Shown here: one piece after another, positions 53,726 to 62,477 of the stretch
Layout of the letters: each line of letters starts with the position of its first letter
Numbering within the stretch: the stretch's first letter is position 1
Program-made: the position numbers and the translations under genes
Assembly (NCBI GenBank): GCA_964370825.1
Contig: CAYJKY010000009.1
Coordinates: 21,629 to 85,628 of the forward strand
DNA length: 64,000 nucleotides
Reading direction: 5' to 3'
Origin: CAYJBH01 sp964370825
GTDB lineage: Bacteria; Bacillota; Clostridia; Oscillospirales; Ruminococcaceae
The notes under the pieces: generated by a model
What the model was told of the DNA's origin: nothing
Databases searched by the model: none
The model's input: only the letters and a program-made list of their open reading frames with translations

Positions 53726-54637
53726 ATGATTGATTTTTATCTTGTAACCGGCTTTTTAGGGGCAGGCAAAACCACATTTTTAAAGAGAATGGTGCGGCAG
53801 TTTTCGAACAGTCGCATCTATCTCATAATAAACGAGTTCGGCTCACAGGGTGTCGACGGCGAGTTGGTACGTGAGCTTGGTCTTGCACTTGCCGAGATTA
53901 ACAACGGTTCAATATTTTGTGCATGCCGCCTCGACAAGTTTGAGGCAGAGCTTCACAATGCGATAAAGGCAGAACCGGATATAATCATAACCGAGGCAAG
54001 CGGACTTTCCGACCCAACCAACGTGCGTAAAGTCCTGTCAGATTTCCCCATGATAAATTATAAAGGAAGTATTTGCCTTGCAGATGCCGTACGGCTTGTT
54101 AAGGTTTTTTCCACTGCCGAGGTCAGCCGCCGTCAGCTTGCGGTTTCCTCGCTTGTATTGGTGAATAAAATTGACCTTGCGTCAGAACAGCAAAAAGATA
54201 AAACCGAACAGCTGATTTTAGAGGCAAATCCGGCGGCAAAAATTAAGCACTGTAGCTTTGGTGAACTACAGCCGGAGTGGTTAGAGTTGCTAAGCCCAAA
54301 CATAGATTTTGATGAGGCTCTCTCGGCACCGGACATTACCTTGCAAAAGGAAACGCTATTAATAGAACCGACCATTACTCCGGAACAGCTGTACAAATGC
54401 ATCAACTTTTTAACCGAAAGCAGCTACCGAATAAAGGGCTTTATAATGACGAGTGAAGGTGCAAAACTTGTGGATTGTACCGGACCACAACTCTCTATAA
54501 CTCCATGGAACGGTGAGGCAGGCGGACAGCTTGTTGTTCTTGCCGGAAAAGGGATGCCGCTTCGAAAGGCGATATCTACAACACTTGAATGGTATCCGTC
54601 TCTAATAACTAAAGAAGTGCGTACGCTTGAAAAATAA
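53726..54637 (+). CDS. CobW/G3E-family GTPase
   Basis: GTP-binding protein of 303 aa. Walker A is TGFLGAGKTT (residues 8-17), the switch/Mg site is INEFGSQGVDGELV, G4 is LVNKIDLAS, and a C-terminal CobW_C-like domain follows from about residue 210. The metal-binding CxCC motif of COG0523 proteins appears as IFCACRLDKF, i.e. C-x-C only. G3E GTPases deliver metals or activate cofactor enzymes. Its place 11 bp after the methyltransferase suggests a chaperone role for the corrinoid or zinc site here. Confidence 0.9.
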   Translation: MIDFYLVTGFLGAGKTTFLKRMVRQFSNSRIYLIINEFGSQGVDGELVRELGLALAEINNGSIFCACRLDKFEAELHNAIKAEPDIIITEASGLSDPTNVRKVLSDFPMINYKGSICLADAVRLVKVFSTAEVSRRQLAVSSLVLVNKIDLASEQQKDKTEQLILEANPAAKIKHCSFGELQPEWLELLSPNIDFDEALSAPDITLQKETLLIEPTITPEQLYKCINFLTESSYRIKGFIMTSEGAKLVDCTGPQLSITPWNGEAGGQLVVLAGKGMPLRKAISTTLEWYPSLITKEVRTLEK

Positions 54638-54732
54638 TTTTTTCAAGCCAAAAATTTTGCATCTATCGAGCAGAAAACGCTCAAATTCCACCACATGACT
54701 ATGGTAGAAACAGACAGAGTTTAGGAAAGGAA

Positions 54733-56232
54733 TTGCATAAATTGAAGGTTAACATAAAGACCGCCGATGGCTTCATAGCCTGTGAAAGCGGGACACTGCT
54801 TGGCGAGGTTGTTGCACTGCACGACCATTTCGACCAACCTTGTGCAGGGAAACGCCGTTGTGGAAAATGTCTTGTCACGGTCAAAGGCGAACTCTCAAAC
54901 CACACCGACGAAGAGCTAATTTTATTAAGCGAACAACAGCGTGCTGCCGGAATACGGCTTGCCTGCTGTTGTCGTGTTTTGGGAGACTGTGAGATTTTAC
55001 CTCCGGTCGAAGGCGAAATATCGGTGAGCATTGGAGGGTTTATGCCGGAATTTACGCATAATCCCTCTTTTGAGCGTTACGGTATATCGGTGGATATAGG
55101 TACAACAACGCTTGCCCTACAGCTGTACAACAACAAATCACTGCTTGCCGAGGCTAGCGACAAAAACCCTCAGGCATCCTTTGGTGCGGATGTAATCTCT
55201 CGAATAGAGCACAGCCTTGCCGGTGAGGGTAATTTGCTTGCCGAATGTATCAAGCAGGGTATCTGTGAGCTGAGCGAACAGCTGATACAAAAAGCAAATA
55301 TAGACCGAAATGACGTCGACATGATGGTGGTGACCGGAAACACAACCATGCTATATCTGTTGACAGAGCACGACACAGAGCCACTTTCACATGCACCCTT
55401 TGAGGCTGACAGGCTCTATGGCGAGAGGATGCCCAAGGGCTTTTTCGAATGTTGCCCCTCGGCAGAGGTATATCTTCCGCGTTGTATCTCGGCATTTATA
55501 GGTGCCGACATCTCGACAGCAATTCTTTCAAGCGGAATGTGTGAAGGTGATGAAACGGCACTGCTTATGGACATAGGCACAAACGGTGAGCTTGCACTGT
55601 GGCATGACAATAAACTGCTATGCTGTTCCACCGCTATGGGTCCTGCGTTTGAGGGGGCGACCCTTTCCTGCGGAATGATGGGAAAAACCGGTGCTGTGTA
55701 CCGTGCCACGGTTGTAGATGGGGTTGTGGTACCGGAAGTGCTCGGTGGAGTAGAACCGCTCGGCATCTGCGGCAGCGGCGTGGTGGACCTGGTTGCCTGT
55801 ATGCTCTATACCGAGCAGTTGGACGACACAGGATATTTAGAGGATGAGGAATTTCCATTTGGCAAAGGTATCAATTTCACCCAAAAGGATGTACGGATGG
55901 TGCAGCTCGCAAAGGCAAGCCTTGCCGCAGGTGTGATAGCTCTTTTAAACCGTGCAGGCATAGAGATGAAAGAGATTAAACAACTTTACATAGCAGGTGG
56001 CTTTGGCAGCAACATTAACATAAAAAACGCCGCAAAAATAGGTTTAATACCGGATGAGTTGACCGACAGGGTCGAGGTGCTCGGAAATGCCGCACTGTCC
56101 GGAGCCTCCATGCTACTGCTCGCAAAGCAACTGTGGGAAAAACTGGAAGTGCTGTCAAAAAATGCCACGACCTATGAAAACTCTACCGACCCGGTCTTTA
56201 TGGACGCATATGTTGAGAATATGATGTTTTAG
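54733..56232 (+). CDS. RACo-like corrinoid activation protein (ferredoxin + ASKHA ATPase, DUF4445)
   Basis: Protein of 499 aa that uses ATP to reduce inactive Co(II) corrinoid back to Co(I). An N-terminal [2Fe-2S] domain has PCAGKRRCGKC (about 36-46) and a further Cys in RLACCCRV (about 76-83). The ASKHA part has GISVDIGTTTLALQLY, VTGNTTMLYLL, MDIGTNGELAL and YIAGGFGSNINI. The start is TTG at 54733 behind AGGAAAGG; a second TTG three codons on is possible. It completes a three-component demethylase set (methyltransferase, corrinoid protein, activator). Confidence 0.94.
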   Translation: MHKLKVNIKTADGFIACESGTLLGEVVALHDHFDQPCAGKRRCGKCLVTVKGELSNHTDEELILLSEQQRAAGIRLACCCRVLGDCEILPPVEGEISVSIGGFMPEFTHNPSFERYGISVDIGTTTLALQLYNNKSLLAEASDKNPQASFGADVISRIEHSLAGEGNLLAECIKQGICELSEQLIQKANIDRNDVDMMVVTGNTTMLYLLTEHDTEPLSHAPFEADRLYGERMPKGFFECCPSAEVYLPRCISAFIGADISTAILSSGMCEGDETALLMDIGTNGELALWHDNKLLCCSTAMGPAFEGATLSCGMMGKTGAVYRATVVDGVVVPEVLGGVEPLGICGSGVVDLVACMLYTEQLDDTGYLEDEEFPFGKGINFTQKDVRMVQLAKASLAAGVIALLNRAGIEMKEIKQLYIAGGFGSNINIKNAAKIGLIPDELTDRVEVLGNAALSGASMLLLAKQLWEKLEVLSKNATTYENSTDPVFMDAYVENMMF

Positions 56233-56240
56233 TAGTACAA

Positions 56241-56270
56241 AAATTTAGCGTTGTTGTTAACGTTAAATTT
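56241..56270. promoter_or_regulatory. Inverted repeat with TTAACGTTAAA core before the second sulfatase
   Basis: AAATTTAGCGTT (56241-56252) and AACGTTAAATTT (56259-56270) form a 12-bp stem with one mismatch and a GTTGTT loop, followed by TTGTTATA. It could be a weak terminator. The right arm contains GTTAACGTTAAA, one base from the operator-like palindrome near the lacI-type gene, so it may be a repressor site for the sulfatase. Confidence 0.45.
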
Positions 56271-56304
56271 TGTTATATGAATGTTTTATATGTGAGGATT
56301 TATT

Positions 56305-57759
56305 ATGAAAGCTATAATGTTGATGTTCGATTCCCTCAACCGTCGTATGCTATCGTCATATGGCTGTGATTGGACACACACCCCAAACTTTAAAAGGCTG
56401 TCGGAAAAGATGGTGACCTTTGACAACAGCTATGCAGGAAGTCTACCCTGCATGCCGGCACGTCGTGAGCTTCACACCGGCAGATACAATTTTTTACACC
56501 GTAGTTGGGGACCTATCGAGCCTTATGACGATTCCATGCCGGAAATACTGCGAGCCAAAGGCATTTACACCCACATGATAAGTGACCATCAACATTACTG
56601 GGAGGATGGCGGGGCTACCTATCATCACCGATATGACAGCTGGGAATGTGTGCGAGGGCAGGAGGGTGACCGATGGAAAGGTGTAGTGGGAGATGTCGAA
56701 ATCCCTGAGCACTATGGCATGTATTGGCGTCAGGATGCGGTAAATCGTTCCTACATAACCAGCGAAGAGGAGCAACCGCAGGCAAAGGTATTTAACTTAG
56801 GGTTTGAGTTTTTAGACTGCAACCGTGACAAGGACAACTGGTTTTTACATTTAGAAACTTTTGACCCCCACGAGCCATTTTTCAGCATGGAAAAGTACAA
56901 AAAACTTTACCCACATGAATATTATGACAAGCATTTCGACTGGCCTCCATATAACAGGGTTACCGAGCCGAAGGAGGCGGTAGAGCACTGCCGTTACGAA
57001 TATGCCGCACTGCTATCCATGTGCGACGAATATCTCGGAAAGGTACTTGACTATATGGACGAGCATGATATGTGGAAGGATACCATGCTTATAATCAACA
57101 CCGACCATGGGTATCTGTTGGGCGAACATGATCTCTGGGCAAAAAGTGTGCATCCATTTTATAACGAGATTGCTCACACACCGTTCTTTGTGTGGGACCC
57201 CCGCCTAAAGGTTGCCGGAGAACGCCGTGAAGCATTGGTGCAAACTATAGACATTGCGCCCACCATTTTGGACTTTTTCGGTGCCGAGATACCTAAGGAC
57301 ATGCAGGGAGTAGCACTGAGCGATGTAATAACAGAAGATAAACCGATACGCAAGGCGGCACTATTCGGAATGCACGGCGGGCATGTAAACGTCACCGATG
57401 GTCGCTATGTATACATGAGAGGACCGGTGGAAGGCAACTCGCCGCTATATGATTACACCCAGATGCCGACCCATATGCGTTCCCTTTTCACCCTCGGAGA
57501 AATGCGCTCCATGACCATTGCCGAACCCTTTGAGTTTACAAAGGAAACCCCGCTAATGAAGATAACACCGGAGCCGTCACCCTTTGCGCACCTGATAAAG
57601 ATGCCGACCAGGCTGTACGACCTTTCGAACGATCCAAATCAGGAAAATCCCATTGAGGATTCCGAAATCGAAAAAAGAATGTGTGATCTGATGGTGGAGT
57701 TGATGAAGGAAAACGACACCCCACCGGAACAGTTTGAAAGGCTTGGCATAAATAGATAA
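56305..57759 (+). CDS. Sulfatase (type I, Cys-type), second copy
   Basis: Sulfatase-family enzyme of 484 aa. Metal-site Asp9 lies in LMFDSLNRR. The formylglycine precursor Cys49 is in LPCMPARRELHTGRYNF. INTDHGYLLGEHDLWAK and an IDIAPTILDFFG segment follow. No signal peptide. It differs from the first sulfatase in substrate-side sequence, so it likely acts on another sulfate ester or phosphonate. It is co-directional with the corrinoid cluster, 72 bp downstream with a hairpin between, suggesting related but separately tuned expression. A terminator follows. Confidence 0.9.
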   Translation: MKAIMLMFDSLNRRMLSSYGCDWTHTPNFKRLSEKMVTFDNSYAGSLPCMPARRELHTGRYNFLHRSWGPIEPYDDSMPEILRAKGIYTHMISDHQHYWEDGGATYHHRYDSWECVRGQEGDRWKGVVGDVEIPEHYGMYWRQDAVNRSYITSEEEQPQAKVFNLGFEFLDCNRDKDNWFLHLETFDPHEPFFSMEKYKKLYPHEYYDKHFDWPPYNRVTEPKEAVEHCRYEYAALLSMCDEYLGKVLDYMDEHDMWKDTMLIINTDHGYLLGEHDLWAKSVHPFYNEIAHTPFFVWDPRLKVAGERREALVQTIDIAPTILDFFGAEIPKDMQGVALSDVITEDKPIRKAALFGMHGGHVNVTDGRYVYMRGPVEGNSPLYDYTQMPTHMRSLFTLGEMRSMTIAEPFEFTKETPLMKITPEPSPFAHLIKMPTRLYDLSNDPNQENPIEDSEIEKRMCDLMVELMKENDTPPEQFERLGINR

Positions 57760-57774
57760 TACTATATCGAGACT

Positions 57775-57815
57775 AATCTGCATCGCGGCATTGTGCCGGG
57801 ATGCAGATTTATTTT
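57775..57815 (+). terminator. Terminator after the second sulfatase
   Basis: AATCTGCATC (57775-57784) pairs with GATGCAGATT (57800-57809), with inner CGGCA/TGCCG pairing, followed by TATTTT. Confidence 0.85.
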
Positions 57816-57828
57816 AATGCAACATATT

Positions 57829-58707
57829 CTATTGACCTAAGGTTGCTAAATCAGCCGACCTTATATAGTATCCTCTCAACGGATATCCGTCAAAATCATA
57901 TTCGTATATCGCTCTTTCGTTTGATGCAAATATTTCAAGCATTCTACCATCCTCCAATACTACATCGAAGGTGAATGTCCCGTTCATTTCGTATATATTC
58001 CCATTTCCTGTATGCTCTCGCAGTTTGAGGGTTAAAATGTTTTTACCGTTTAGTAACAGCGAACCGTTGAGCTGTGTAAGCAATTCTCCCTTTAACTCCT
58101 CGGAAAGTTTGTCGTAATTTGGGTGTGTTTCGTCCCAATTTCCGGTTATAAAGCCGTGTTCGTCGGTAGAGGTTACGGTATATGCCTCGTTTACCGGCAT
58201 ACCATCGGGAATCTCCTGTGCACAGTCTATCAGCTCAACTACTCCGGTGGTATAATTAATATAAATGAGGGGGCCCGGATCGGAAAAATCCTGATTTGTA
58301 ATAATCCAAACACCACGATATTCCGAGAGAACTATACTTAACATATTCAGCTCTATTCCATAGCTTTCTTTTAGTATTCCGGCAGAAATATTAGCTGCTT
58401 CCTGTGCTGTGATTATGGGGATGATTGTATTTTCCTTGTCTATTAAATTAACCAATTCCTCCGGCTGCATGTCGAGATATGCCGGATGTATCGTTTTGTC
58501 GTTTAGCTGTTTTAAGGAGGCATCAACATCATCGCCAATCCAAAAGTAGGGTTGGTCAAGTTCGCTTTGAATCGCCTCGACCACCTCGTCGGCGGTGGTG
58601 CTAGGCTCTATACTGTCTACCGTTACAATCGGCTGTTCAGGTGCCACCATATTGTTACAGGAGGCAAGCAACATAGTTGATAAAATTGCTAAGATTAGTA
58701 TTCGCAT
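57829..58707 (-). CDS. Lipoprotein of unknown function, paralogue 1
   Basis: Lipoprotein of 292 aa; signal and lipobox end LLASC with Cys17. No named family recognised. It shares three conserved blocks with the lipoproteins at 59892 and 60872: DSIEPSTTADEVVEAIQ after a short linker (about residues 32-48), TAQEAANISAGILK in the middle, and EYDFDGYPLRGYYI near the end. A W-D-x-x-H-P-x-Y block (NWDETHPNYDKL) is also common. It is followed directly by the terminator region and lies 21 bp downstream of the FemABX gene. Confidence 0.85.
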   Translation of the reverse strand: MRILILAILSTMLLASCNNMVAPEQPIVTVDSIEPSTTADEVVEAIQSELDQPYFWIGDDVDASLKQLNDKTIHPAYLDMQPEELVNLIDKENTIIPIITAQEAANISAGILKESYGIELNMLSIVLSEYRGVWIITNQDFSDPGPLIYINYTTGVVELIDCAQEIPDGMPVNEAYTVTSTDEHGFITGNWDETHPNYDKLSEELKGELLTQLNGSLLLNGKNILTLKLREHTGNGNIYEMNGTFTFDVVLEDGRMLEIFASNERAIYEYDFDGYPLRGYYIRSADLATLGQ

Positions 58708-58728
58708 AGCTGTTTCCTTTATGATAAA

Positions 58729-59781
58729 TTAACCTTTAATAGTACGATTTTTTGTTGAAAACATTTCACGCAGTGATATTGCGGTTTTAAACAGAAGATT
58801 TATGATGGGACGATATACGTAGTCAAATTCTCCTACCAGTTCATCCACATAGCCGTTAAATCCCCTTTTAAAACGGTATAATCCGAACATCGGACTATCT
58901 TCATTTTCAAGGTCGCCGGATATCCCGAGAAAGTCGTAGATGTTGCAGCCTTCCGACAATCCCCACCTTATCATCTCCCACTGCATTAGATAGTTCGGCA
59001 TAACATTGCGGTGCTCATTGGATGAGGCGCCGTATACATAGCTACATTTGCCGGCATAGTTTGTGGCTATTGCTCCGCACACCGGAACCGAGTTGTAATA
59101 GCCTATGTATAACCGTGCCTTGGCGCCGAGCGCCTTTAAAAGTCTAACAAAATAATCTCTCGGCCTTGTATTAAAGCCGTCACGTTCGCCCGTGATTTCA
59201 TACAACTTCATGAAATCATCTAACCCCTCCTCACCCTTGACCACGATCTGCACACCTTTTTTTGATGCATATCTTATGTTATATCTGGTCTTTTTAGAGA
59301 AGTTTGAAAAAAGCTCGTCCTCGGTTTTTCTTTTTAAGGGAAGCCGATAGTTAAAGCGCGGTTGCACCGTTTCAAAGCCGTATTTCCCATATATGTGGCG
59401 AAAGCTTCGGGATTTCATGTAGTCAATATAGTCGGTATCGCTCATCGGCACGTCCGGGTCGATTTTTATTGCATGGGCGTTGTGTTTTTTCGCCACTAAA
59501 TCAATTCCTGCCATTAGGGCATCCATTACCCTCTCGTTGTGCACATCACAGATAAAACCCTTTGGGCTGTATAAAAAGGATGTTCCGGTTATCGGCAGCT
59601 TCTTTACGAATATTCCGCATCCACCGTCGATATTTCCCTCGCTGTCACGAGACACCACCGCCTCAAATTCCCAGCCCTTTTTAACCTCGCCCCAACATGC
59701 CGACTGGGTGAACTCACCTCTTACATGGTTTGATACAAACTGCTCGTATTCGCTATATCCACTTTTTTTAATGATCTCCAT
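58729..59781 (-). CDS. FemABX-family peptidyltransferase
   Basis: Enzyme of 350 aa of the FemA/FemX/MurM group, which adds amino acids from aminoacyl-tRNA to the lipid II stem peptide. Two GNAT-like halves are seen. The family blocks are FTQSACWGEVKKGWEFEAV, FLYSPKGFICDVHNE, FSKKTRYNIRYASKKGV, and PNYLMQWEMIRWGLSEG with YRFKRGFNG at the end. The helical coiled-coil insert is short or absent. ATG 59781 with GGGAG is preferred over one four codons upstream. It sits between lipoprotein paralogues. Confidence 0.9.
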   Translation of the reverse strand: MEIIKKSGYSEYEQFVSNHVRGEFTQSACWGEVKKGWEFEAVVSRDSEGNIDGGCGIFVKKLPITGTSFLYSPKGFICDVHNERVMDALMAGIDLVAKKHNAHAIKIDPDVPMSDTDYIDYMKSRSFRHIYGKYGFETVQPRFNYRLPLKRKTEDELFSNFSKKTRYNIRYASKKGVQIVVKGEEGLDDFMKLYEITGERDGFNTRPRDYFVRLLKALGAKARLYIGYYNSVPVCGAIATNYAGKCSYVYGASSNEHRNVMPNYLMQWEMIRWGLSEGCNIYDFLGISGDLENEDSPMFGLYRFKRGFNGYVDELVGEFDYVYRPIINLLFKTAISLREMFSTKNRTIKG

Positions 59782-59891
59782 AATAACTCCCATGCTTTTG
59801 TTTTTTTATTATGGATTAATAATAACCTATTTTTCTAACGGTTTTGTCACCATGTTATTAACAACTTGTAAAATGTAACGAATAACAGAAT

Positions 59892-60776
59892 CTATGTCGG
59901 ATTTTCATCTTGATATTTGAAGGAATATGCCCTCAGAGGGTAACCGTCGAAGTCAAAGGAGGTGTACATCGCCGTGTTGAAGATACGATTTGCGGTCAGA
60001 ACCCTATTATTGTTGAGGCTTATCTTAAACTCGATCGTATCGACCGTGTCATTATGTGCGGGCTCGATGTCGATAATCTCCGCCGATTGCAGTATTTGAG
60101 AGTCGGTTAAGAGGTTGGTAAGCTCACCCGTTAGCTTGTCTATCGTTTCGGGGTATTTGGGGTGCTCTAAATCCCAACTGCCGCTCAGACCGATATAATC
60201 CTGCATACCGATAGGCTCAAAGGCTTCGTCTACCGGTGATTCTAAAATTCTTTCGGCGTACTCGACATCAAATGTCGGGATATAGAAAACACTTTCCAAG
60301 GCAGCGGTGGTGTGATTAATTTCGACTGTATAGCTGTATGGTGGTTTGTAGTTGTCATCTATCCGCCATGTCTCACTGTCGAGATACAGATTCATGTTTG
60401 CAAGCTCCTCCTCCGATGCACCGAGCTCATGTTTTAGGACATCTCCGGCAATGTTTGCCGCCTCCTGTGCGGTGAGTATCGGGTCGATGGATTGTTGCTG
60501 TGTTATAGTTCGGCGAAGTATATCAAGGTCGCTTTCGGTAGCTTCTTCATAACCTATCAGCTCGCCTGCTTCTGCAAGCTTTATATTGCCTTCGCCATCC
60601 TCGGCAATCCAAAAATATGGATAATTCATCTCCGCCTGAACGGCTTCGACCACCTCGTCGGCGGTGGTGTTCGGCTCGATACTGTCCGCAGTGATAACCG
60701 GCTGGGTATTATCAATCGCCGCGGTGCAGGAGCTTAACATAATCAATGCAAGGTATAAACAAATTATCTTATTCAT
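59892..60776 (-). CDS. Lipoprotein of unknown function, paralogue 2
   Basis: Lipoprotein of 294 aa with lipobox LSSC (Cys17). Shared blocks: TADSIEPNTTADEVVEAVQ, TAQEAANIAGDVLK, SWDLEHPKYPETI and SFDFDGYPLRAYSF. The C-terminus (KYQDENPT) nearly equals that of paralogue 3. A 24-base stretch coding for the TADEV region is identical to paralogue 1, pointing to duplication. ATG 60776 is chosen because it gives the proper signal peptide; AGGAATGG lies upstream. Confidence 0.85.
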   Translation of the reverse strand: MNKIICLYLALIMLSSCTAAIDNTQPVITADSIEPNTTADEVVEAVQAEMNYPYFWIAEDGEGNIKLAEAGELIGYEEATESDLDILRRTITQQQSIDPILTAQEAANIAGDVLKHELGASEEELANMNLYLDSETWRIDDNYKPPYSYTVEINHTTAALESVFYIPTFDVEYAERILESPVDEAFEPIGMQDYIGLSGSWDLEHPKYPETIDKLTGELTNLLTDSQILQSAEIIDIEPAHNDTVDTIEFKISLNNNRVLTANRIFNTAMYTSFDFDGYPLRAYSFKYQDENPT

Positions 60777-60814
60777 AATAATATCCATTCCTTTCCAATA
60801 TTTTGTCTGCTTCG

Positions 60815-60855
60815 ACCACAAGCTTGTGGTTAAATTCGAGCAAGTTCTGCTCGAA
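60815..60855. repeat. Two adjacent palindromes between lipoprotein genes
   Basis: ACCACAAGCTTGTGGT (60815-60830) is a perfect 16-bp palindrome. TTCGAGCA/TGCTCGAA (60835-60855) is an 8-bp stem with a 5-nt loop. Read on the minus strand the second stem is followed by TTTAA and may act as a terminator for paralogue 3. Confidence 0.65.
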
Positions 60856-60871
60856 AGACGCAAAACTTGAG

Positions 60872-61747
60872 TTATGTCGGATTTTCGTCCTGATATCTGA
60901 AAACATATGCCCTGAGGGGGTAGCCTTCATGGTCAAATTCGGTGTGAGCGACCATGTCCGCCCACTCCCTTGTTGTCCTTATTATCTGCCCGTTATCGAG
61001 GATAACCTCATACTCTAAAATATAATCGTTATAATCGGTGGCAACATATTTAATTTCGGCAATGGAGGCGGAGTTAAGTATTGCAGACCCTTCCAGTTCG
61101 TTTCGGAGCTCCTCTGCAAGTTGATCGGTTAGCTCGGCAAAGGAGGGGTGTTCTCTATCCCAATATCCGCTGACCACCTTGTCGCCGTCCATCATATAGA
61201 CAAATGCCTCGTGAACCGGTGACTCCTGAATTTCCTTTAGGTGCGCCGTCTCATTTCTAAAGTAATTTACAGCCTGTATTTCACCGGTGATGTGGTCTAC
61301 AGCCGCCCAGAAATAAGCCTTACCCTCTACTGTACCGCTGACAATCCAACCAATATCATCGACGTACATCTGCAACACCTGAGAAATCTCGTCTTTATCG
61401 CCACCGAAATCCGTTACAAGCACATTGCCCGCAATGTTAGCCGCCTCCTGTGCCGTTACTTTGGTTTCTATCGCCTGTTGTGCCAAAATGTCGTTTCTTA
61501 TTTGGGTCAGATCCGCCTCGGTATATTCAATGCCGTCAATTTCGGCGAAATTCATGGTGGCGACAAGATCCTCTCCGTACCAAAAGTAGCCGAAGTTTTC
61601 CTCACCCTGCAAAGCCTCTATAACCTCGTCTGCCGTGGTTTCCGGCTCGATGCTGTCTGCCGTAATTATCGGTTGCTCAGTCTCTACCGTTTCGGTACAA
61701 CCGAAAAACAGTGTGACGACAATTAGGATAGGTAAAATTCTTTTCAT
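60872..61747 (-). CDS. Lipoprotein of unknown function, paralogue 3
   Basis: Lipoprotein of 291 aa with lipobox FFGC (Cys17). Shared blocks: TADSIEPETTADEVIEALQ, TAQEAANIAGNVL, YWDREHPSFAEL and EFDHEGYPLRAYVF. The predicted mature part is mixed alpha/beta and acidic. ATG 61747 with GGGAG upstream gives a standard signal peptide; the upstream frame is not needed. Related proteins may sense or modify envelope components, but I cannot name a function. Confidence 0.85.
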   Translation of the reverse strand: MKRILPILIVVTLFFGCTETVETEQPIITADSIEPETTADEVIEALQGEENFGYFWYGEDLVATMNFAEIDGIEYTEADLTQIRNDILAQQAIETKVTAQEAANIAGNVLVTDFGGDKDEISQVLQMYVDDIGWIVSGTVEGKAYFWAAVDHITGEIQAVNYFRNETAHLKEIQESPVHEAFVYMMDGDKVVSGYWDREHPSFAELTDQLAEELRNELEGSAILNSASIAEIKYVATDYNDYILEYEVILDNGQIIRTTREWADMVAHTEFDHEGYPLRAYVFRYQDENPT

Positions 61748-61802
61748 AGGTAATCTCCCGTTGCTTTTTTTCCTTGTCACCATTATCACACCGCTATGTT
61801 TC

Positions 61803-61831
61803 AAAAAAATATTCAACTTATTATCAAGTTG
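61803..61831 (-). terminator. Terminator of the cyclase-family gene
   Basis: CAACTT (61814-61819) pairs with AAGTTG (61826-61831); on the minus strand it is followed by AATATTTTTTT. Confidence 0.65.
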
Positions 61832-61835
61832 TAAA

Positions 61836-62459
61836 TTATATATACAAAATTGCCCTTACCGGACTTCCGTTTGCACCGGGTATGTATATCGGCAGAGCAG
61901 AGAGGGTGTACTCTCCCGGCTCTATGTTGGTAAGTCGTATACCTTCCAGCAAAATAATGTTATTACTCAGCAGGGTTTTGTGCACCTTAAAATCTTTTGA
62001 GCCAAATCCCTCCACCGAGAGGTAGTCGACCCCTACCATATTCACCTTTTTAAGAGAGAGGATTTCGGCGGCTTCGATGCCGACATGCACAAAATCCTTT
62101 TTAAACTCGCTACAGAGCAGGGCATCCTTGTTGTCGGTTTTAAATAATATGTTCATTCCGGGTGCTATGTCAAGATTTGCTACATGCTCTGCAGCTATAA
62201 TGTCACACCCGGTTGCATCTACAACGAGAGCCGGTCCGATAAATCGTTCGATTGGCATATCCGAAACAGATTTACCATCTGCCAAAAAGTGCAAAGGGAC
62301 ATCTATGTGGGTAGCGGAGTGAGAGCCGAAACTATAAGTGGTAAGGTTGCATACATCGCCATTGTCGATTTGATAGTGTGGGCTGAAGGATATCGTAGGG
62401 TCACCCGGAAAGGTCGGCGAGTTCGGTGACAGCGGAACAGAAATGTCGTAATAATTCAT
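61836..62459 (-). CDS. Cyclase family protein (kynurenine formamidase-like)
   Basis: Metal-dependent hydrolase of 207 aa. The family signature HxxxHxDxPxH is seen as HSATHIDVPLHF (about residues 48-59), followed by GPALVVDA, HVGIEAAEIL and GVDYLSVEGFG. Members hydrolyse N-formylkynurenine, isatin or related amides and lactams. No tryptophan-catabolism genes are near, so the substrate is open. ATG 62459 with GAAAGGAT upstream. Encoded 18 bp after the histidine kinase. Confidence 0.9.
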   Translation of the reverse strand: MNYYDISVPLSPNSPTFPGDPTISFSPHYQIDNGDVCNLTTYSFGSHSATHIDVPLHFLADGKSVSDMPIERFIGPALVVDATGCDIIAAEHVANLDIAPGMNILFKTDNKDALLCSEFKKDFVHVGIEAAEILSLKKVNMVGVDYLSVEGFGSKDFKVHKTLLSNNIILLEGIRLTNIEPGEYTLSALPIYIPGANGSPVRAILYI

Positions 62460-62477
62460 AGTAAATCCTTTCATATT

